The notes under the pieces are model-generated. The model made no database searches, was not told the origin of the DNA, and was given only the letters and a program-made list of their open reading frames with translations. DNA of 64,000 bases. It comes from JAIBJN01 sp963784175. GTDB taxonomy: Bacteria; Actinomycetota; Thermoleophilia; Gaiellales; Gaiellaceae. This document shows positions 49,623 to 59,713 of this stretch, piece after piece. The stretch lies in contig CAWAQJ010000017.1 of assembly GCA_963784175.1 (NCBI GenBank), positions 79,919 through 143,918 on the forward strand, written 5' to 3'. A program made the position numbers and the translations under genes. How positions within the stretch are numbered: position 1 is the first letter of the stretch; each line of letters opens with the position of its first letter.

Positions 49623-51347
49623 TCAGGACTTCTTCATCAGCTTCTTGACCTGCGCCCACGTCCGTGTGTTGACGATCTGATCCGCGGTTACCCAGCCGCG
49701 CCTCGCCTGCGCGACGCCCAGCTCGAGGTTGTCGAGCTCGTGGACACGGTGCGCGTCGGTGGAGACGACGAGGCGGACGCCGGCCTCGACCGCCGCCCGC
49801 GCATGGTTGTCCGTGAGGTCGAGCCGGTCGGGCTGTGCGTTGATCTCGAGGAACGTGCCCGTCTCGACCGCCTTCTCGAAGACGCGCTCGAGGTCGAGCT
49901 CGTACGGCGGGCGCCGGTTGATCTTGCGGCCGGTCGGGTGCCCGATGCAGTCGACGTGCGGATTCTCCATCGCCGCGGTGATGCGGTCGGTGAGCCGTTC
50001 GCGCGGCCCGTCGAACCCGGAGTGGATCGAGGCCATGACCCAGTCCCGCTCCGCCAGGGCCTCGTCGTCGAAGTCGAGGCTCCCGTCGGCGCGGATGTCG
50101 ACCTCGATGCCCGCGAGGACCGTGAGCCCGGAGACGCGCTCGTTCATGGCGGCGATCTCCTCGGTCTGCTTGTCGATCCGACCGTCGCGGAGCCGCCTCG
50201 CGTGGTCGCAGATAGCGATGTAGGAGTGGCCCCGCTCCTTGGCCGCGAGCACCATCTCCTCGAGCGTCCCGCGGCCGTCCGACCAGTCCGTGTGCATGTG
50301 CAGGTCGCCCTTCAAGTCCCCGAGCGCGACCAGCTCCGGGAGCCGCCGCTCACGGGCCGCGTCGAGCTCGCCGCGGTTCTCGCGCAGCTCGGGCGGGATC
50401 CAGGCGTAGCCGAGGTGCTCGTAGAGCTCCTCCTCGCCGGCGGCGCTGAAGACCTCCTCGGTCTCCACGTTCTTGACGCCGTACTCGGAGATCGACAGCC
50501 CTTTCCGGACGGCCTCCTCGCGCAGGGCGACGTTGTGATCCTTCGAGCCCGTGAAGTGCTGGAGGAGGCTGCCGTAGTGCTCCGGCGGGACGACGCGCAG
50601 GTCGAAGCGGTGGCCGTCGTGGGAAACGACCGTGGCCTTGGTCGACCCCTTCGCGACCACGTCGGCCACCCAGGGCCGCTCGGCGAAGAAGGCGATCAGC
50701 GCGGGCGGGTCCTCCGCGGTCGCGATCAGGTCGAGATCGCGTGAGGTCTCGGCGCGGCGGCGCACGCTGCCGGCCTCCGAGACCCGCTCGGCGAGCCCGC
50801 TCTCCTCGATCTCCTCGACCGCGCGGCGCACGGCAGGAAGCACCTTGCCCAGCAGCGTCCTGCCCGTGTCCGCCGACTCGCGGGCCGGCTTGGCGAGCGC
50901 CTTGAGCACCTTCTCCTCGCTCTTGGGACCGAGCCCCGGCAGGTCGCGCAGGCGCTCCTGCTCGGCGGCGGCCTTGAGGTCGTCGAGCGACTCGATGCCC
51001 AACTCGCCCCAGAGCTTGCGCGCGGTCTTGGGCCCCAGGCCCGGGACGTGCATGACGTCGACGAGGCCGGAGGGGAGCTTGTCCCGCAGCTTGGCCAGCG
51101 CGGCCAGGTCGCCCGTCTCCGTGATCTCGACGATCTTTGCCTCGATCGTGCCGCCGATGCCCGAGAGGCGCGTGGCCTTGCCGTCGATCGCGAGCTGCGC
51201 CACGGGCACGGCCGATTCCCGGATCCGGGAGGCCGCACGGCGGTAGGCGGCGAGCCGGAATGCGTCGGCTCCGTCCAGCTCGAGCATGTCGGCGAGGAGC
51301 TCGAACTGCTCCGCCAGGGCGGCATTGGTCGGCAGCTTTGCGGGCAC
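49623..51347 (-). CDS. polX: DNA polymerase X family protein with PHP domain
   Basis: A 574-residue PolX. The N-terminal 8-kDa helix-hairpin-helix part (ALAEQFELLADMLELDG; HVPGLGPKTARKLWGELGI) is followed by the polymerase domain with GSVRRRAETSRDLDLIATAE (metal Asp pair). The C-terminal PHP domain starts at GDLHMHTDWSDGRGT and keeps AICDHARRL, GIEVDIRADG and VSTDAHRV. Bacterial PolX fills gaps in base-excision repair, and the PHP domain gives 3'-5' exonuclease and AP-site activities. GTG 51347 is used since homology begins there. Confidence 0.93.
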   Translation of the reverse strand: MPAKLPTNAALAEQFELLADMLELDGADAFRLAAYRRAASRIRESAVPVAQLAIDGKATRLSGIGGTIEAKIVEITETGDLAALAKLRDKLPSGLVDVMHVPGLGPKTARKLWGELGIESLDDLKAAAEQERLRDLPGLGPKSEEKVLKALAKPARESADTGRTLLGKVLPAVRRAVEEIEESGLAERVSEAGSVRRRAETSRDLDLIATAEDPPALIAFFAERPWVADVVAKGSTKATVVSHDGHRFDLRVVPPEHYGSLLQHFTGSKDHNVALREEAVRKGLSISEYGVKNVETEEVFSAAGEEELYEHLGYAWIPPELRENRGELDAARERRLPELVALGDLKGDLHMHTDWSDGRGTLEEMVLAAKERGHSYIAICDHARRLRDGRIDKQTEEIAAMNERVSGLTVLAGIEVDIRADGSLDFDDEALAERDWVMASIHSGFDGPRERLTDRITAAMENPHVDCIGHPTGRKINRRPPYELDLERVFEKAVETGTFLEINAQPDRLDLTDNHARAAVEAGVRLVVSTDAHRVHELDNLELGVAQARRGWVTADQIVNTRTWAQVKKLMKKS

Positions 51348-51365
51348 GGCGGCGATGATAGACGC

Positions 51366-52088
<723 letters not shown>

Positions 52089-52112
52089 GGGCGCTGGCTA
52101 TAGTGGCGCGCT

Positions 52113-52449
52113 GTGGCTGAGCTGGCTGAGGTCACGAGACGACGACTTCGAGCGCGAGGTGCTCCAGGCCGACGTGCCGGTGATCGTCGACTTCTGGGCG
52201 CCGTGGTGCGGCCCGTGCCGCGTCGTCAACCCGATCCTCTCGGACATGGCCGACGAGCACGGCGAGCGCGTGAAGTTCGTCAAGGTGAACGTCGACGAGA
52301 GCCCCCAGACGCAGGCGCGCTACAGCGTCCTCTCGATCCCCACCGTGATGCTCTTCGAGGCCGGCGAGGCCAGGGACAGCGTCGTCGGCGCCCGCTCCCG
52401 CAGCCACTACGAGAGCGCGTGGGAACGCTGGCTCAGGCCGGCGGCCTGA
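52113..52449 (+). CDS. trxA: Thioredoxin (apparent one-base insertion near the start)
   Basis: The main frame reads DDDFEREVLQADVPVIVDFW, APWCGPCRVVNP (active-site CGPC), VKVNVDESPQTQARYSVLSI and PTVMLFEAGEA, the complete thioredoxin fold. But that frame has no start codon before DDDF. GTG 52113 opens another frame giving VAELAEVT; one extra A at about 52137 separates them. Joining them gives MAELAEVTDDDFEREV, a normal thioredoxin N-terminus. The 3' end overlaps the convergent thiL end by 17 nt. It is a general disulfide reductase in the cytoplasm. Confidence 0.88.
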
Positions 52450-53300
52450 ACGAGTCCCAGCCGGCGAGGCCGGCAGGCTCCACACCCGCGCCCTCCGCGC
52501 AGGAGCCGACGACCGCGAAGCCGAGCTCCTCGCCGTCCTCGGGCGCCACGGCGGCCAGCAGCTCGTAGTCCTCGCCCATCGCCCAGAACGGGAGGTCGGC
52601 GACCTCCTCGATCCGCGGCGCGCGCGGGATGGCCTCGGGCACGAGCACGATCCGGCAGCCCGAGCGCTCGCCGATCCGGGCCGCGTCGCCGGCGATCCCG
52701 TCGGAGAGGTCGACGACCGCGTGCGCCACGCGCCCGAGGCGCCGGCCTTCCTCCAGACGCAACGGCGGGCGCCGGTGGCGCTCGACCAGCTCGGGGAACC
52801 CTTCCAGGCCCTCGCGCAGCACATGGAGGCCCGGCGGCGGCCGCGCCGAGCGGGCCCGTGACCACGAGGACGTCGCCCGGGACCGCGCCCGCGCGCCCCG
52901 GCACGCGCTCGCTGCGTCCGACCGCGGTCACGGTGAGCGTGAGCGTCTCGGCGCGCGTCGTGTCTCCCCCGGCCAACGGGACGCCGGGCTCCGCCAGGCC
53001 CTCGTAGAGCTCGACGACGTCGCCGGAGTCCGTCTCCGGCGGCAACGCCAGGCTGACGAGCAGCGCCTCCGGCTCGGCGCCCAGCGCTGCAAGGTCGCTC
53101 AGGTTGACTGCCGCCGCCTTGTAGCCCAGGTCGCGCCACGGAATCCAGTCGAGCCGAAAGTGGACGCCGTCGATCAGCGTGTCCTGCGTGACGACCACGC
53201 CGTCGGCCAGGACGGCGCCCTCGGCGTCCTGGCCGCGGACGAGGCCGCGGCGCTCGAGCTCAGCGAGGAGCCCGAACTCCCCGAGCTCCGACAGCCTCAA
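52433..53300 (-). pseudogene. thiL: Thiamine-monophosphate kinase (ThiL), frameshifted
   Basis: The first frame (TTG 53300) encodes LSELGEFGLLAELERRG, VTQDTLIDGVHFRLDWIPWR, YKAAAVNLSDLAALGAEPEA, PLAGGDTTRAETLTLTVTAVG and VVTGPLGAAAAG. The second frame continues HVLREGLEGFPELVERH, VVDLSDGIAGDAARIGERSG, PFWAMGEDYELLAAV to TGA 52433. Together they make a complete ThiL (PurM/ThiL ATPase fold) of about 288 residues. The break is in the run GCCGGGCC at about 52830, where one extra G fits. It phosphorylates TMP to TPP. The adjacent thiD supports the pathway, so error is more likely than loss. Confidence 0.83.
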
Positions 53301-54072
53301 GGTGGAAGACGTCGACCGGGCCGGATCCGGCGCCCAGGTCGCTCAGCCCGTTGCGGACGGCCTCGGTGGCGATCTCTGCAGCTCCGCGCGCGGCATCCTC
53401 GAGGCTCTCGCCCCGGGCGAGGAGCGCGGCCAGGCTCGCGGAGTGGGTGCAACCGGCGCCGTGTGTGGCTTCCTCGCCGTAGCGCTCGACGGGGATGGCG
53501 ACGTGCCGGTCGCCGTCGTAGAGCCAGTCCACGGCCTCGGTGCCGTGGCCGCCGGTGACGACGACGGCCGGGGCGCCGAGAGCGACGATCCTTTCCGCGA
53601 GATCCCGGCGGTCGGCAGCGTCGTCGTAGGAGACCTGGGCCAGCGTGCAGGCCTCGTGGAGGTTGGGCGTGACAACCGTGGCCAGCGGGAAGAGCTCGCG
53701 GACGAGGACGTCGACGGCATCGTCCTCGAGCAGCTTCGCGCCGGAGGCGGCGACCATGACGGGGTCGACCACGAGCGGCACCCGGTGCTCCGCCAGGAAG
53801 TCGGCGACCGCCTCGATGATCTGGGCGCTGAAGAGCATCCCCGTCTTGGCGGCGTCGACACCGATGTCGTCGAAGATCGCGTCGAGCTGGGCACGGGCGA
53901 AGGCCGGCGGCGCCTCGTGCACCGCCGTGACGGAGGTGGTGTTCTGGGCCGTGAGGGCGACGATCGCGCTCATGCCGTGGCAGCCCAGGCGCGCGAACGC
54001 CTTCAGGTCTGCCTGGATGCCCGCTCCCCCGCCCGAATCCGAGGTCGCGATGGTGAGGCACCTGGGTACCAA
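53260..54072 (-). CDS. thiD: Hydroxymethylpyrimidine/phosphomethylpyrimidine kinase (ThiD)
   Basis: A 270-residue ribokinase-like enzyme: TIATSDSGGGAGIQADLKAF at the N-terminus, GMSAIVALTAQNTTSVTAVH, VVDPVMVAASGAKLLEDDAV, TPNLHEACTLA, VVVTGGHG, and GAGCTHSASLAALLARGES. The last has the catalytic Cys-containing anion hole (GAGC) of ThiD. It phosphorylates HMP and HMP-P for thiamine synthesis. It starts at TTG 54072 and overlaps the start of thiL by 41 nt, so the two are one unit. No TPP riboswitch (THI element) is seen in the 20-nt gap to the divergent helicase. Confidence 0.92.
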   Translation of the reverse strand: MVPRCLTIATSDSGGGAGIQADLKAFARLGCHGMSAIVALTAQNTTSVTAVHEAPPAFARAQLDAIFDDIGVDAAKTGMLFSAQIIEAVADFLAEHRVPLVVDPVMVAASGAKLLEDDAVDVLVRELFPLATVVTPNLHEACTLAQVSYDDAADRRDLAERIVALGAPAVVVTGGHGTEAVDWLYDGDRHVAIPVERYGEEATHGAGCTHSASLAALLARGESLEDAARGAAEIATEAVRNGLSDLGAGSGPVDVFHLEAVGARGVRAPR

Positions 54073-54092
54073 CGCGGGGTGAAGTTAGCATC

Positions 54093-56339
54093 GTGAGGGT
54101 GGCCACCGTGACCTGGTCGGAGGTGCTCGAGGGCGAGGAGCTCGCGTACCTGACGGATGTTGCGGGGCGCGAGGCGCGTCTCGTGCCCCTCCCCGAGCTC
54201 CACCCCAAGCTGGAGGGCGCCCTGCGGGCGGCCGGGATCTCCGAGCTCTTCGCCCACCAGGCCGAGGCGCTCGCAGCCGCCCGCCGCGGCGAGCATCTGG
54301 TCGTCTCGACCGGCACGGCCAGCGGGAAGACGCTCGCGTTCAACCTCCCCGTCCTCGACGCGCTCGCCGCCGAGCCGAAGGTGAGGGCCCTCTACCTCTA
54401 CCCCACGAAGGCCCTGGCCCAGGACCAGGCGCGGTCGCTGACCGCGCTCCGCGTTCCGCGCGTCAAGCCGGCCATCTACGACGGCGACACCGAGCACGAG
54501 CGACGCTGGCAGATCCGCAAGTGGGCGAACGTGATCCTCACGAACCCGGACATGCTCCACGTCGGCGTCCTCCCGCACCACGACCGCTGGGGAGACGTGC
54601 TCGCGAACCTCCGCTACGTGGTCGTCGACGAGGCGCACGTCTACCGGGGCGTGTTCGGCTCGCACGTCGGGAACGTCCTCCGGCGCCTGCGCCGGGCTGC
54701 TCAGATCTACGGCGCCGACCCGCAGTTCCTCCTCGCCTCGGCCACCATCGCCAACCCAGGCGAGCTGGCCCGCTCGCTCCTGGGCGCCGACGCCACGGTG
54801 ATCGAGGACGACGCGGCCCCGCGGGCCACCCGGACGATCGCGTTCTGGAACCCACCGGTGCTCGACGAGGCGCTGCAGCTGCGAGCGAGCGCGCTCGGCG
54901 ACGGGTCGAGGCTGCTGGCCGAGCTCGTCTCGCGCGGCCTGAGGACGATCTGCTTCGCGAAGAGCCGCAAGGCGGCCGAGCTCATCCACCGCTTCGCCGT
55001 CGACCGCCTCGACGCGGAGACCGCCGCCCGGCTCTCGCCGTACCGGGCCGGGTACACGCCCGCGCAGCGGCGCGAGATCGAGCGGCGTCTGGTGGAGGGG
55101 GAGCTCCTCGGCGTGACGGCGACGGACGCGCTCGAGCTGGGGATCGACATCGGGCTGCTCGACTGCGCGATCTCGGTCGGGTTCCCCGGCACGGTGGCGA
55201 GCCTGCGCCAGCAGTGGGGGCGCGCCGGCCGTCGCAGCCATGGCCTCGCCGTGCTCGTCGCGAGCGAGGACGCGCTCGACCAGTTCTTCATGCGGGAGCC
55301 CGAGGCGCTGCTGGGGCGCCGCGTCGAGTCGGCCATCCTCGACCACTCCAATCCTCGGATCCTCGACGGCCACGTCCTCGCAGCCGCGTTCGAGGCGCCG
55401 CTCGACGATCGCGACAGGGAGACGCTGGGCGACGCCGCGCTCGAGCGGGCCGAGGTCCTCGTCGAGGGAGGCGAGCTGCGGAAGACGAAGGCCGGCATCG
55501 TCTGGGCCGGCCGCGACTATCCGGCCGGGCGCATCGGGCTGCGCTCGGCGAGCCCGGAGTCGGTGACCGTGGTGGACGCGGCGACCGGATCGGTCCTCGG
55601 CATCGTCGAACGCGAGCGCGCCCCCTCGACCGTGCACGAAGGGGCGATCTACCTCCACATGGGCGAGTCCTTCCGGGTGCTCGAGCTCGACCTCGAAGGG
55701 CGGGCCGCGGTCGTGGAGCCGTTCGCGAGCGACTACTACACGCAGGCGAAGCGCGAGACGATGACGGCGATCGAGGAAGCCGACCTGGAGGCGCGGCGGC
55801 TCGGCATGGACGTCTTCTTCGGTCGCGTCAGCGTCACCGAGCAGGTCGTCGCCTACCAGAAGAAGTCCGTGCGCGACCAGGCGACGCTCGATCTCGTCGC
55901 GCTCGACCTCCCGCCCACGACGTTCGAGACGGAGGCGATCTGGTACGTCCCCGACCCGGAGCAGCTGGACGGCCTCGAGCCGCTCCCGAAGCTCCTCGGC
56001 GCCCTCCACGCCGCCGAGCACGCGATGATCGCGATCCTCCCCCTCTGGGCCATGTGCGACCGCTGGGACATCGGGGGCCTCTCGACGAACCTGCACCCGC
56101 AGACCGGCCGCCCCACGGTCTTCGTCTACGACGGCCACGCGGGCGGCGTCGGCATCGCGCGGCGAGGCTACGACGAGCTCGAGGGCTGGGTCGCAGACAC
56201 CGAACGGCTCCTCGCCGGCTGCCCGTGCGCCGACGGCTGCCCGTCCTGCGTCCAGTCGCCGAAATGCGGCAACCTCAACGAGTTCCTGGACAAGGAGGCC
56301 GCGCTCACGCTCCTCCGCCGGATGCTCGGCGCTGCCTAG
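54093..56339 (+). CDS. DEAD/DEAH helicase with DUF1998 domain (MrfA/YprA-like)
   Basis: A 748-residue superfamily 2 helicase: VVSTGTASGKTLAFNLPVLD (Walker A), VVDEAHVYRGVFGSHVGN (DEVH-type Walker B), LLASATIANPGELA, SRKAAELIHRFAV, GVTATDALELGIDIGLLDC and QQWGRAGRRS. The C-terminal DUF1998 region has four Cys in GCPCADGCPSCVQSPKCGN, a metal site. This is the MrfA (Bacillus YprA) layout, a 3'-5' helicase in repair of mitomycin-type lesions. The MrfB exonuclease partner is not next to it. The stop shares CTAG with the RTX gene. Confidence 0.92.
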   Translation: MRVATVTWSEVLEGEELAYLTDVAGREARLVPLPELHPKLEGALRAAGISELFAHQAEALAAARRGEHLVVSTGTASGKTLAFNLPVLDALAAEPKVRALYLYPTKALAQDQARSLTALRVPRVKPAIYDGDTEHERRWQIRKWANVILTNPDMLHVGVLPHHDRWGDVLANLRYVVVDEAHVYRGVFGSHVGNVLRRLRRAAQIYGADPQFLLASATIANPGELARSLLGADATVIEDDAAPRATRTIAFWNPPVLDEALQLRASALGDGSRLLAELVSRGLRTICFAKSRKAAELIHRFAVDRLDAETAARLSPYRAGYTPAQRREIERRLVEGELLGVTATDALELGIDIGLLDCAISVGFPGTVASLRQQWGRAGRRSHGLAVLVASEDALDQFFMREPEALLGRRVESAILDHSNPRILDGHVLAAAFEAPLDDRDRETLGDAALERAEVLVEGGELRKTKAGIVWAGRDYPAGRIGLRSASPESVTVVDAATGSVLGIVERERAPSTVHEGAIYLHMGESFRVLELDLEGRAAVVEPFASDYYTQAKRETMTAIEEADLEARRLGMDVFFGRVSVTEQVVAYQKKSVRDQATLDLVALDLPPTTFETEAIWYVPDPEQLDGLEPLPKLLGALHAAEHAMIAILPLWAMCDRWDIGGLSTNLHPQTGRPTVFVYDGHAGGVGIARRGYDELEGWVADTERLLAGCPCADGCPSCVQSPKCGNLNEFLDKEAALTLLRRMLGAA

Positions 56340-59030
56340 CGGAGAAAGACGGCGATGCTGCGCACGGTGTCGCGGCCCCGGTCCACCCGTGCGCGATCGC
56401 GGTCGGCGTCCCCGAAGACCTGGTCCCGGAAGCCGTCGCGCGCGTGGAGGGTGTCGTTGCCGTCGCCGCCCCTGAGGACGTCCCTGCCGGTGCCGCCGGA
56501 AAGGTAGTCGGCCCCGGCCCCGCCCTGGATGGTGTTGACGAGGGCATTGCCAACGAGCCGGTCGTCGAAGCTGGAGCCGCGAATGTTCTCGATCAGCGAG
56601 AGGGAGTCCGCGCCGTCCCCGACCGCGTCGCCTGTCGTGAGGTTCACGACCACGCCGATCCGCTGGTTCGTGGGGAAGAACGTCGAGTAGTCGACCGTGT
56701 CGGACCCGGCGCCTCCGGTGAGGACGTCCGCCCCGGCGAGACCGCGAAGCCTGTCGTCGCCCGTGCCGCCGTCGAGCGTGTTCACCGCGCCGTCGCCGAC
56801 CAGGAGATCGGGACCGGTGCTTCCGATCGCGTTCTCGATCGCCGTAACGAGGTCGAGGGCGCCCGGACTCGATCCGAATCCGGCTGTCAGGTTCACGGTG
56901 ACTCCCGGCGGACGCAGTGAGTAGTCGGCCGTATCGATGCCCGTGCCGCCGTCGAGGACGTCGCCTCCGGCGCTCGCGCGCAACGTGTCGTTCCCTGTTC
57001 CACCGGTGAGGACGTTCGGGCCGATGTCGCCGGTGAGGGTGTCTCTCCCCGAACCGCCCGTGACGTTCTCCATCGCGGCGAGCGTGTCGGTTCCGGCGTT
57101 CCCGGTGTTCTGGGGCCCGGTGACCGACAGGTCGACCGTCACGCTCGCAGACGAGGTCGAGTAGTCGGCGGTGTCGATACCCGCGCCTCCGTCGAAGACA
57201 TTGTCGCCCACCGTGCCGGTGAGCACGTCGCCGTACGGCGAGCCGATCACGTTCTCGTCGGCGAGCAGCGTGTCCGTTCCCGCGCCTCCCGTGTTCTGGG
57301 CGGCGAGGTTGGCGAGGTTCAGCGTGATGCCGGCATCCGCGGCCGAATAGTCCAGCGAGTCCGACCCGGGTCCGCCGTCGAGCGTGTCGTTCCCCCGAAG
57401 GCCGGCGAGCGTGTCGTCGCCGTCGTTCCCGTTCAGGACGTTGGCGCCGGCCTCGCCGGTGATCGAGTCGTTCCCGGAGCCTCCCGTGACGTTGGAGATG
57501 GCCACCAGGGTGTCCGTCCCGATAGTCGCCGTCGCCGCCGAGCCCGGGCTCGCCCCGCTCACGGGGCCGAGCACGACGACGACATCCTCGGTGAACGAGG
57601 AGTAGTCGACGCCGTCGGTGCCGAGGTCGCCGTCGATGAGGTCGTCGCCGGCGTCGCCGTGGAAGATGTCGTTGCCGGCGCCGCCGGACAGGACGTTCGA
57701 ACCCGCGTCGCCGCCGAGGACGTCGGCTCCGCTGCCGCCCGTCAGGTTCTCGAAATCGGTGACCTGGTCGGTGCCGGCACCGCCGGTGGGCTGCGGAGAC
57801 GAATCTCCCAGCGAGAGCGCCACGCCTCCGGTCACGCCGGAGTAGTCGAGCAGGTCGGTGTCGCCTCCGCCCGCGACCGCGTCGTTTCCGGCGCCTTCGA
57901 GGATCACGTCGTCTCCGTCGTCGCCGAAGACGAAGTCGTTGCCGGCTCCGCCGGTCTCGCGATCGTTGCCGAGGCCTCCGCTCAAGGTGTCGTCGCCGCC
58001 GGCGCCGTCGAGGATGTCGTTGCCTCCGCCGCCGGTCAGGTCGTTGGCGCTTCCGCTTCCGATCATGACGTTGTCGCCGGCGCCGCCCAACAGCGTTCTC
58101 GATGTCGGTGCCGACGTTGTCCGACTCCCCGGCCTGGCCGTCGTCGAAGACACCGTCGAGCGTGACGAGGACGCCTGCGGAGCGCGCGCTGTACGTCACC
58201 GTGTCGTTTCCGCCGCCGCCGGCCATCGTGTCTGTGCCGTTGGTGTCGGTCCCCTCGTCGAAGACGTCGTTCCCGAGGCCGCCCGTCAGCGTGTCCCCGC
58301 CATCCTCGCCGGCGAGGCTGTCGTCGCCCTGGCCGCCCGTGATCGTGTCGTCGCCCGCGCCGCCGGAGAGGACGTTGCTGCCGGTGCCGCCGGTGATCGT
58401 GTCGTCGCCCTGGCCGCCCGCGATGCGTGTCGTCGCCGCTGTCGCCGCTCATCGTGAGGAGGAGCGAGGTCGGGCCGCCGGTGACCGACGTCGCCGGCGC
58501 CCGAGAGCGTGTCGGCGCCGTCGCTCCCCGTGATCGTCCCGAGCTCGACGTTGGCGAGCGTGACGTCGACGTCGTCGTCGCCGTTGAGGTTCAGCGCCGG
58601 AGGCGCCGAGCGTGACCGAGTCGCCGCCCGCGCTCCGGTGACGGTGACCCGGTCGAGACGCCCGTCGAGAGGTCGACGACGAACTCGATCTCCGAAAGGC
58701 CGGAGCCCTCGACCGCACGCCCGGGGCGAACTGGCCGCCGCTGAGGTCGACCGTGACGTTCTCGGCGCCCGTGGAGCCGTTGACCACGATCGTGTCGGTC
58801 AGGAGCGTGGTCGCAAGCCCCGCACGGGGTCACGCCGACCACGATGCGGCCGAGCGTTCGCGCCCGTGCCGACGGCGATCGCGGCCGAGTCGCCGGCGGC
58901 GCTCATGCTCGACGTCGCCGTGCCCGACGGCGAAGCCGCAGCTGACGGCGCCCTGCGCCGGGGCGGCCGCGCCGAGGGCGACCCGAGCGAGCCGCAAGTG
59001 CTGACAATTGTGCGCAAACGCACGCATCAA
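56336..59030 (-). pseudogene. RTX-type calcium-binding repeat protein, multiply frameshifted at 5' end
   Basis: An exported hemolysin-type repeat protein of about 890 residues if read through. An intact frame (56336-58153) holds dozens of GGxGxDxLxG nonapeptides (e.g. GGGGNDILDGAGGDDTLSGG), alternating with blocks of IDTADYSxxxxxVTVxL type. Upstream, the same protein continues in pieces: AGGDSVTLGASGAE, DLSGGQFAPG, TDTIVVNGSTGAENVTVD, IAVGTGANAR and an N-terminus near ALGAAAPAQG. About nine indels between 58.08 and 58.99 kb break it, nearly all one-base insertions. Repeats bind Ca2+ and fold outside the cell. No type I secretion genes are adjacent. Confidence 0.75.
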
Positions 59031-59069
59031 CCCCCTGCTCAGTTCGGTGCCGGCAGAGCCGATGAACCC

Positions 59070-59249
59070 TTAGCGCGAGCCGGCGCGGCCGGGCGACGAG
59101 CTCGCCGCCGCAGTTGGGACAGACGGCGCTCATGGCCTGCGTGCAGGCGAGGGCAGAAGGTGCACTCGTAGGAGCAGATCCGTGCGTCGGCATCCGCCGC
59201 GAGCGGGGCGCCGCAGCGCTCGCAGGCGCTCGCGCATCTCGAGGGCCAC
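59070..59249 (-). pseudogene. DUF1272-like zinc-binding small protein, frameshifted
   Basis: Three frames joined by one-base insertions encode a DUF1272-like protein of about 59 residues: VALEMRER, then CERCGAPLAADADARICSYE and CTFC, then CTQAMSAVCPNCGGELVARP, ending at TAA 59070-59072. The Cys pairs (CxxC, CTFC, CPNC) would bind zinc, and the order matches DUF1272, whose function is unknown. GTG 59249 overlaps the stop of the LOG-like gene by one base. The same indel-dense patch damages the RTX gene beside it. Confidence 0.6.
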
Positions 59250-59701
59250 TAGCCGGCCCCCGCGGCGCGAAGGACCGCCTCGACCGCCTCGGCGGGAGAG
59301 CCTGCGCGCTCGACGCCCTCGTCCTCGACCTCGGGGCCGCCTTCGAGCACGACGACGGGCCGTCCGAGGAGGCGCGCGTATGCGATCTCGGCGAGCGTGC
59401 CCCAGCGTCCGCCGACGGCGATCGCGGCCTCGCACGAGGCGACGACCGCGAGGTTCCTCGCATGGCCGGTCCCGGTCGCCACCGCGTAGTCGATCCACTG
59501 GTTGGCGTCCCTCGTGCTCTCGCCCGGGAGGATCCCCACAGTCGTGCCGCCCGCGTCCTTGGCGCCGCGCGCAGCCGCCTCCATGACCTCGCCGAGACCC
59601 CCGCACACGACGACACAGCCTCGGCCGGCGAGCAGCCGCCCGACCTCCTCGGCCTGGGGCGCCCACTCCGCGCCGCTCCCGATGACTGCGATCTGGGTAA
59701 C
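59249..59701 (-). CDS. LOG/TIGR00725-family Rossmann protein
   Basis: About 150 residues of the lysine-decarboxylase-like (LOG) superfamily: IAVIGSGAEWAPQAEEVGRL, VVCGGLGEVMEAAARGAKDAG, VGILPGESTRDANQWIDYA, and AAIAVGGRWGTLAEIAYARL. This is the smaller TIGR00725 branch with the GGxxGTxxE nucleotide site (GGRWGTLAE), of uncertain function; related proteins cleave nucleoside monophosphates. No normal start codon lies at the expected place: the frame reads GTT at 59701, where ATG or GTG is expected. A local sequence error is likely. Confidence 0.78.
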   Translation of the reverse strand, partial: VTQIAVIGSGAEWAPQAEEVGRLLAGRGCVVVCGGLGEVMEAAARGAKDAGGTTVGILPGESTRDANQWIDYAVATGTGHARNLAVVASCEAAIAVGGRWGTLAEIAYARLLGRPVVVLEGGPEVEDEGVERAGSPAEAVEAVLRAAGAG

Positions 59702-59713
59702 GAGACCGATGAT

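Noticed and set aside
54003..58226. 1407-codon minus-strand open frame across the helicase and RTX genes
   Set aside because: It is antisense to the helicase and mostly an Arg-rich shadow. Only a short upstream part (58.09-58.43 kb) matches the RTX protein before a frameshift.
58080..59250. Programmed ribosomal frameshifting in the RTX gene
   Set aside because: There are far too many shifts, without slippery heptamers or consistent spacing, and the neighbouring DUF1272 gene has the same defect. Sequence error fits better.
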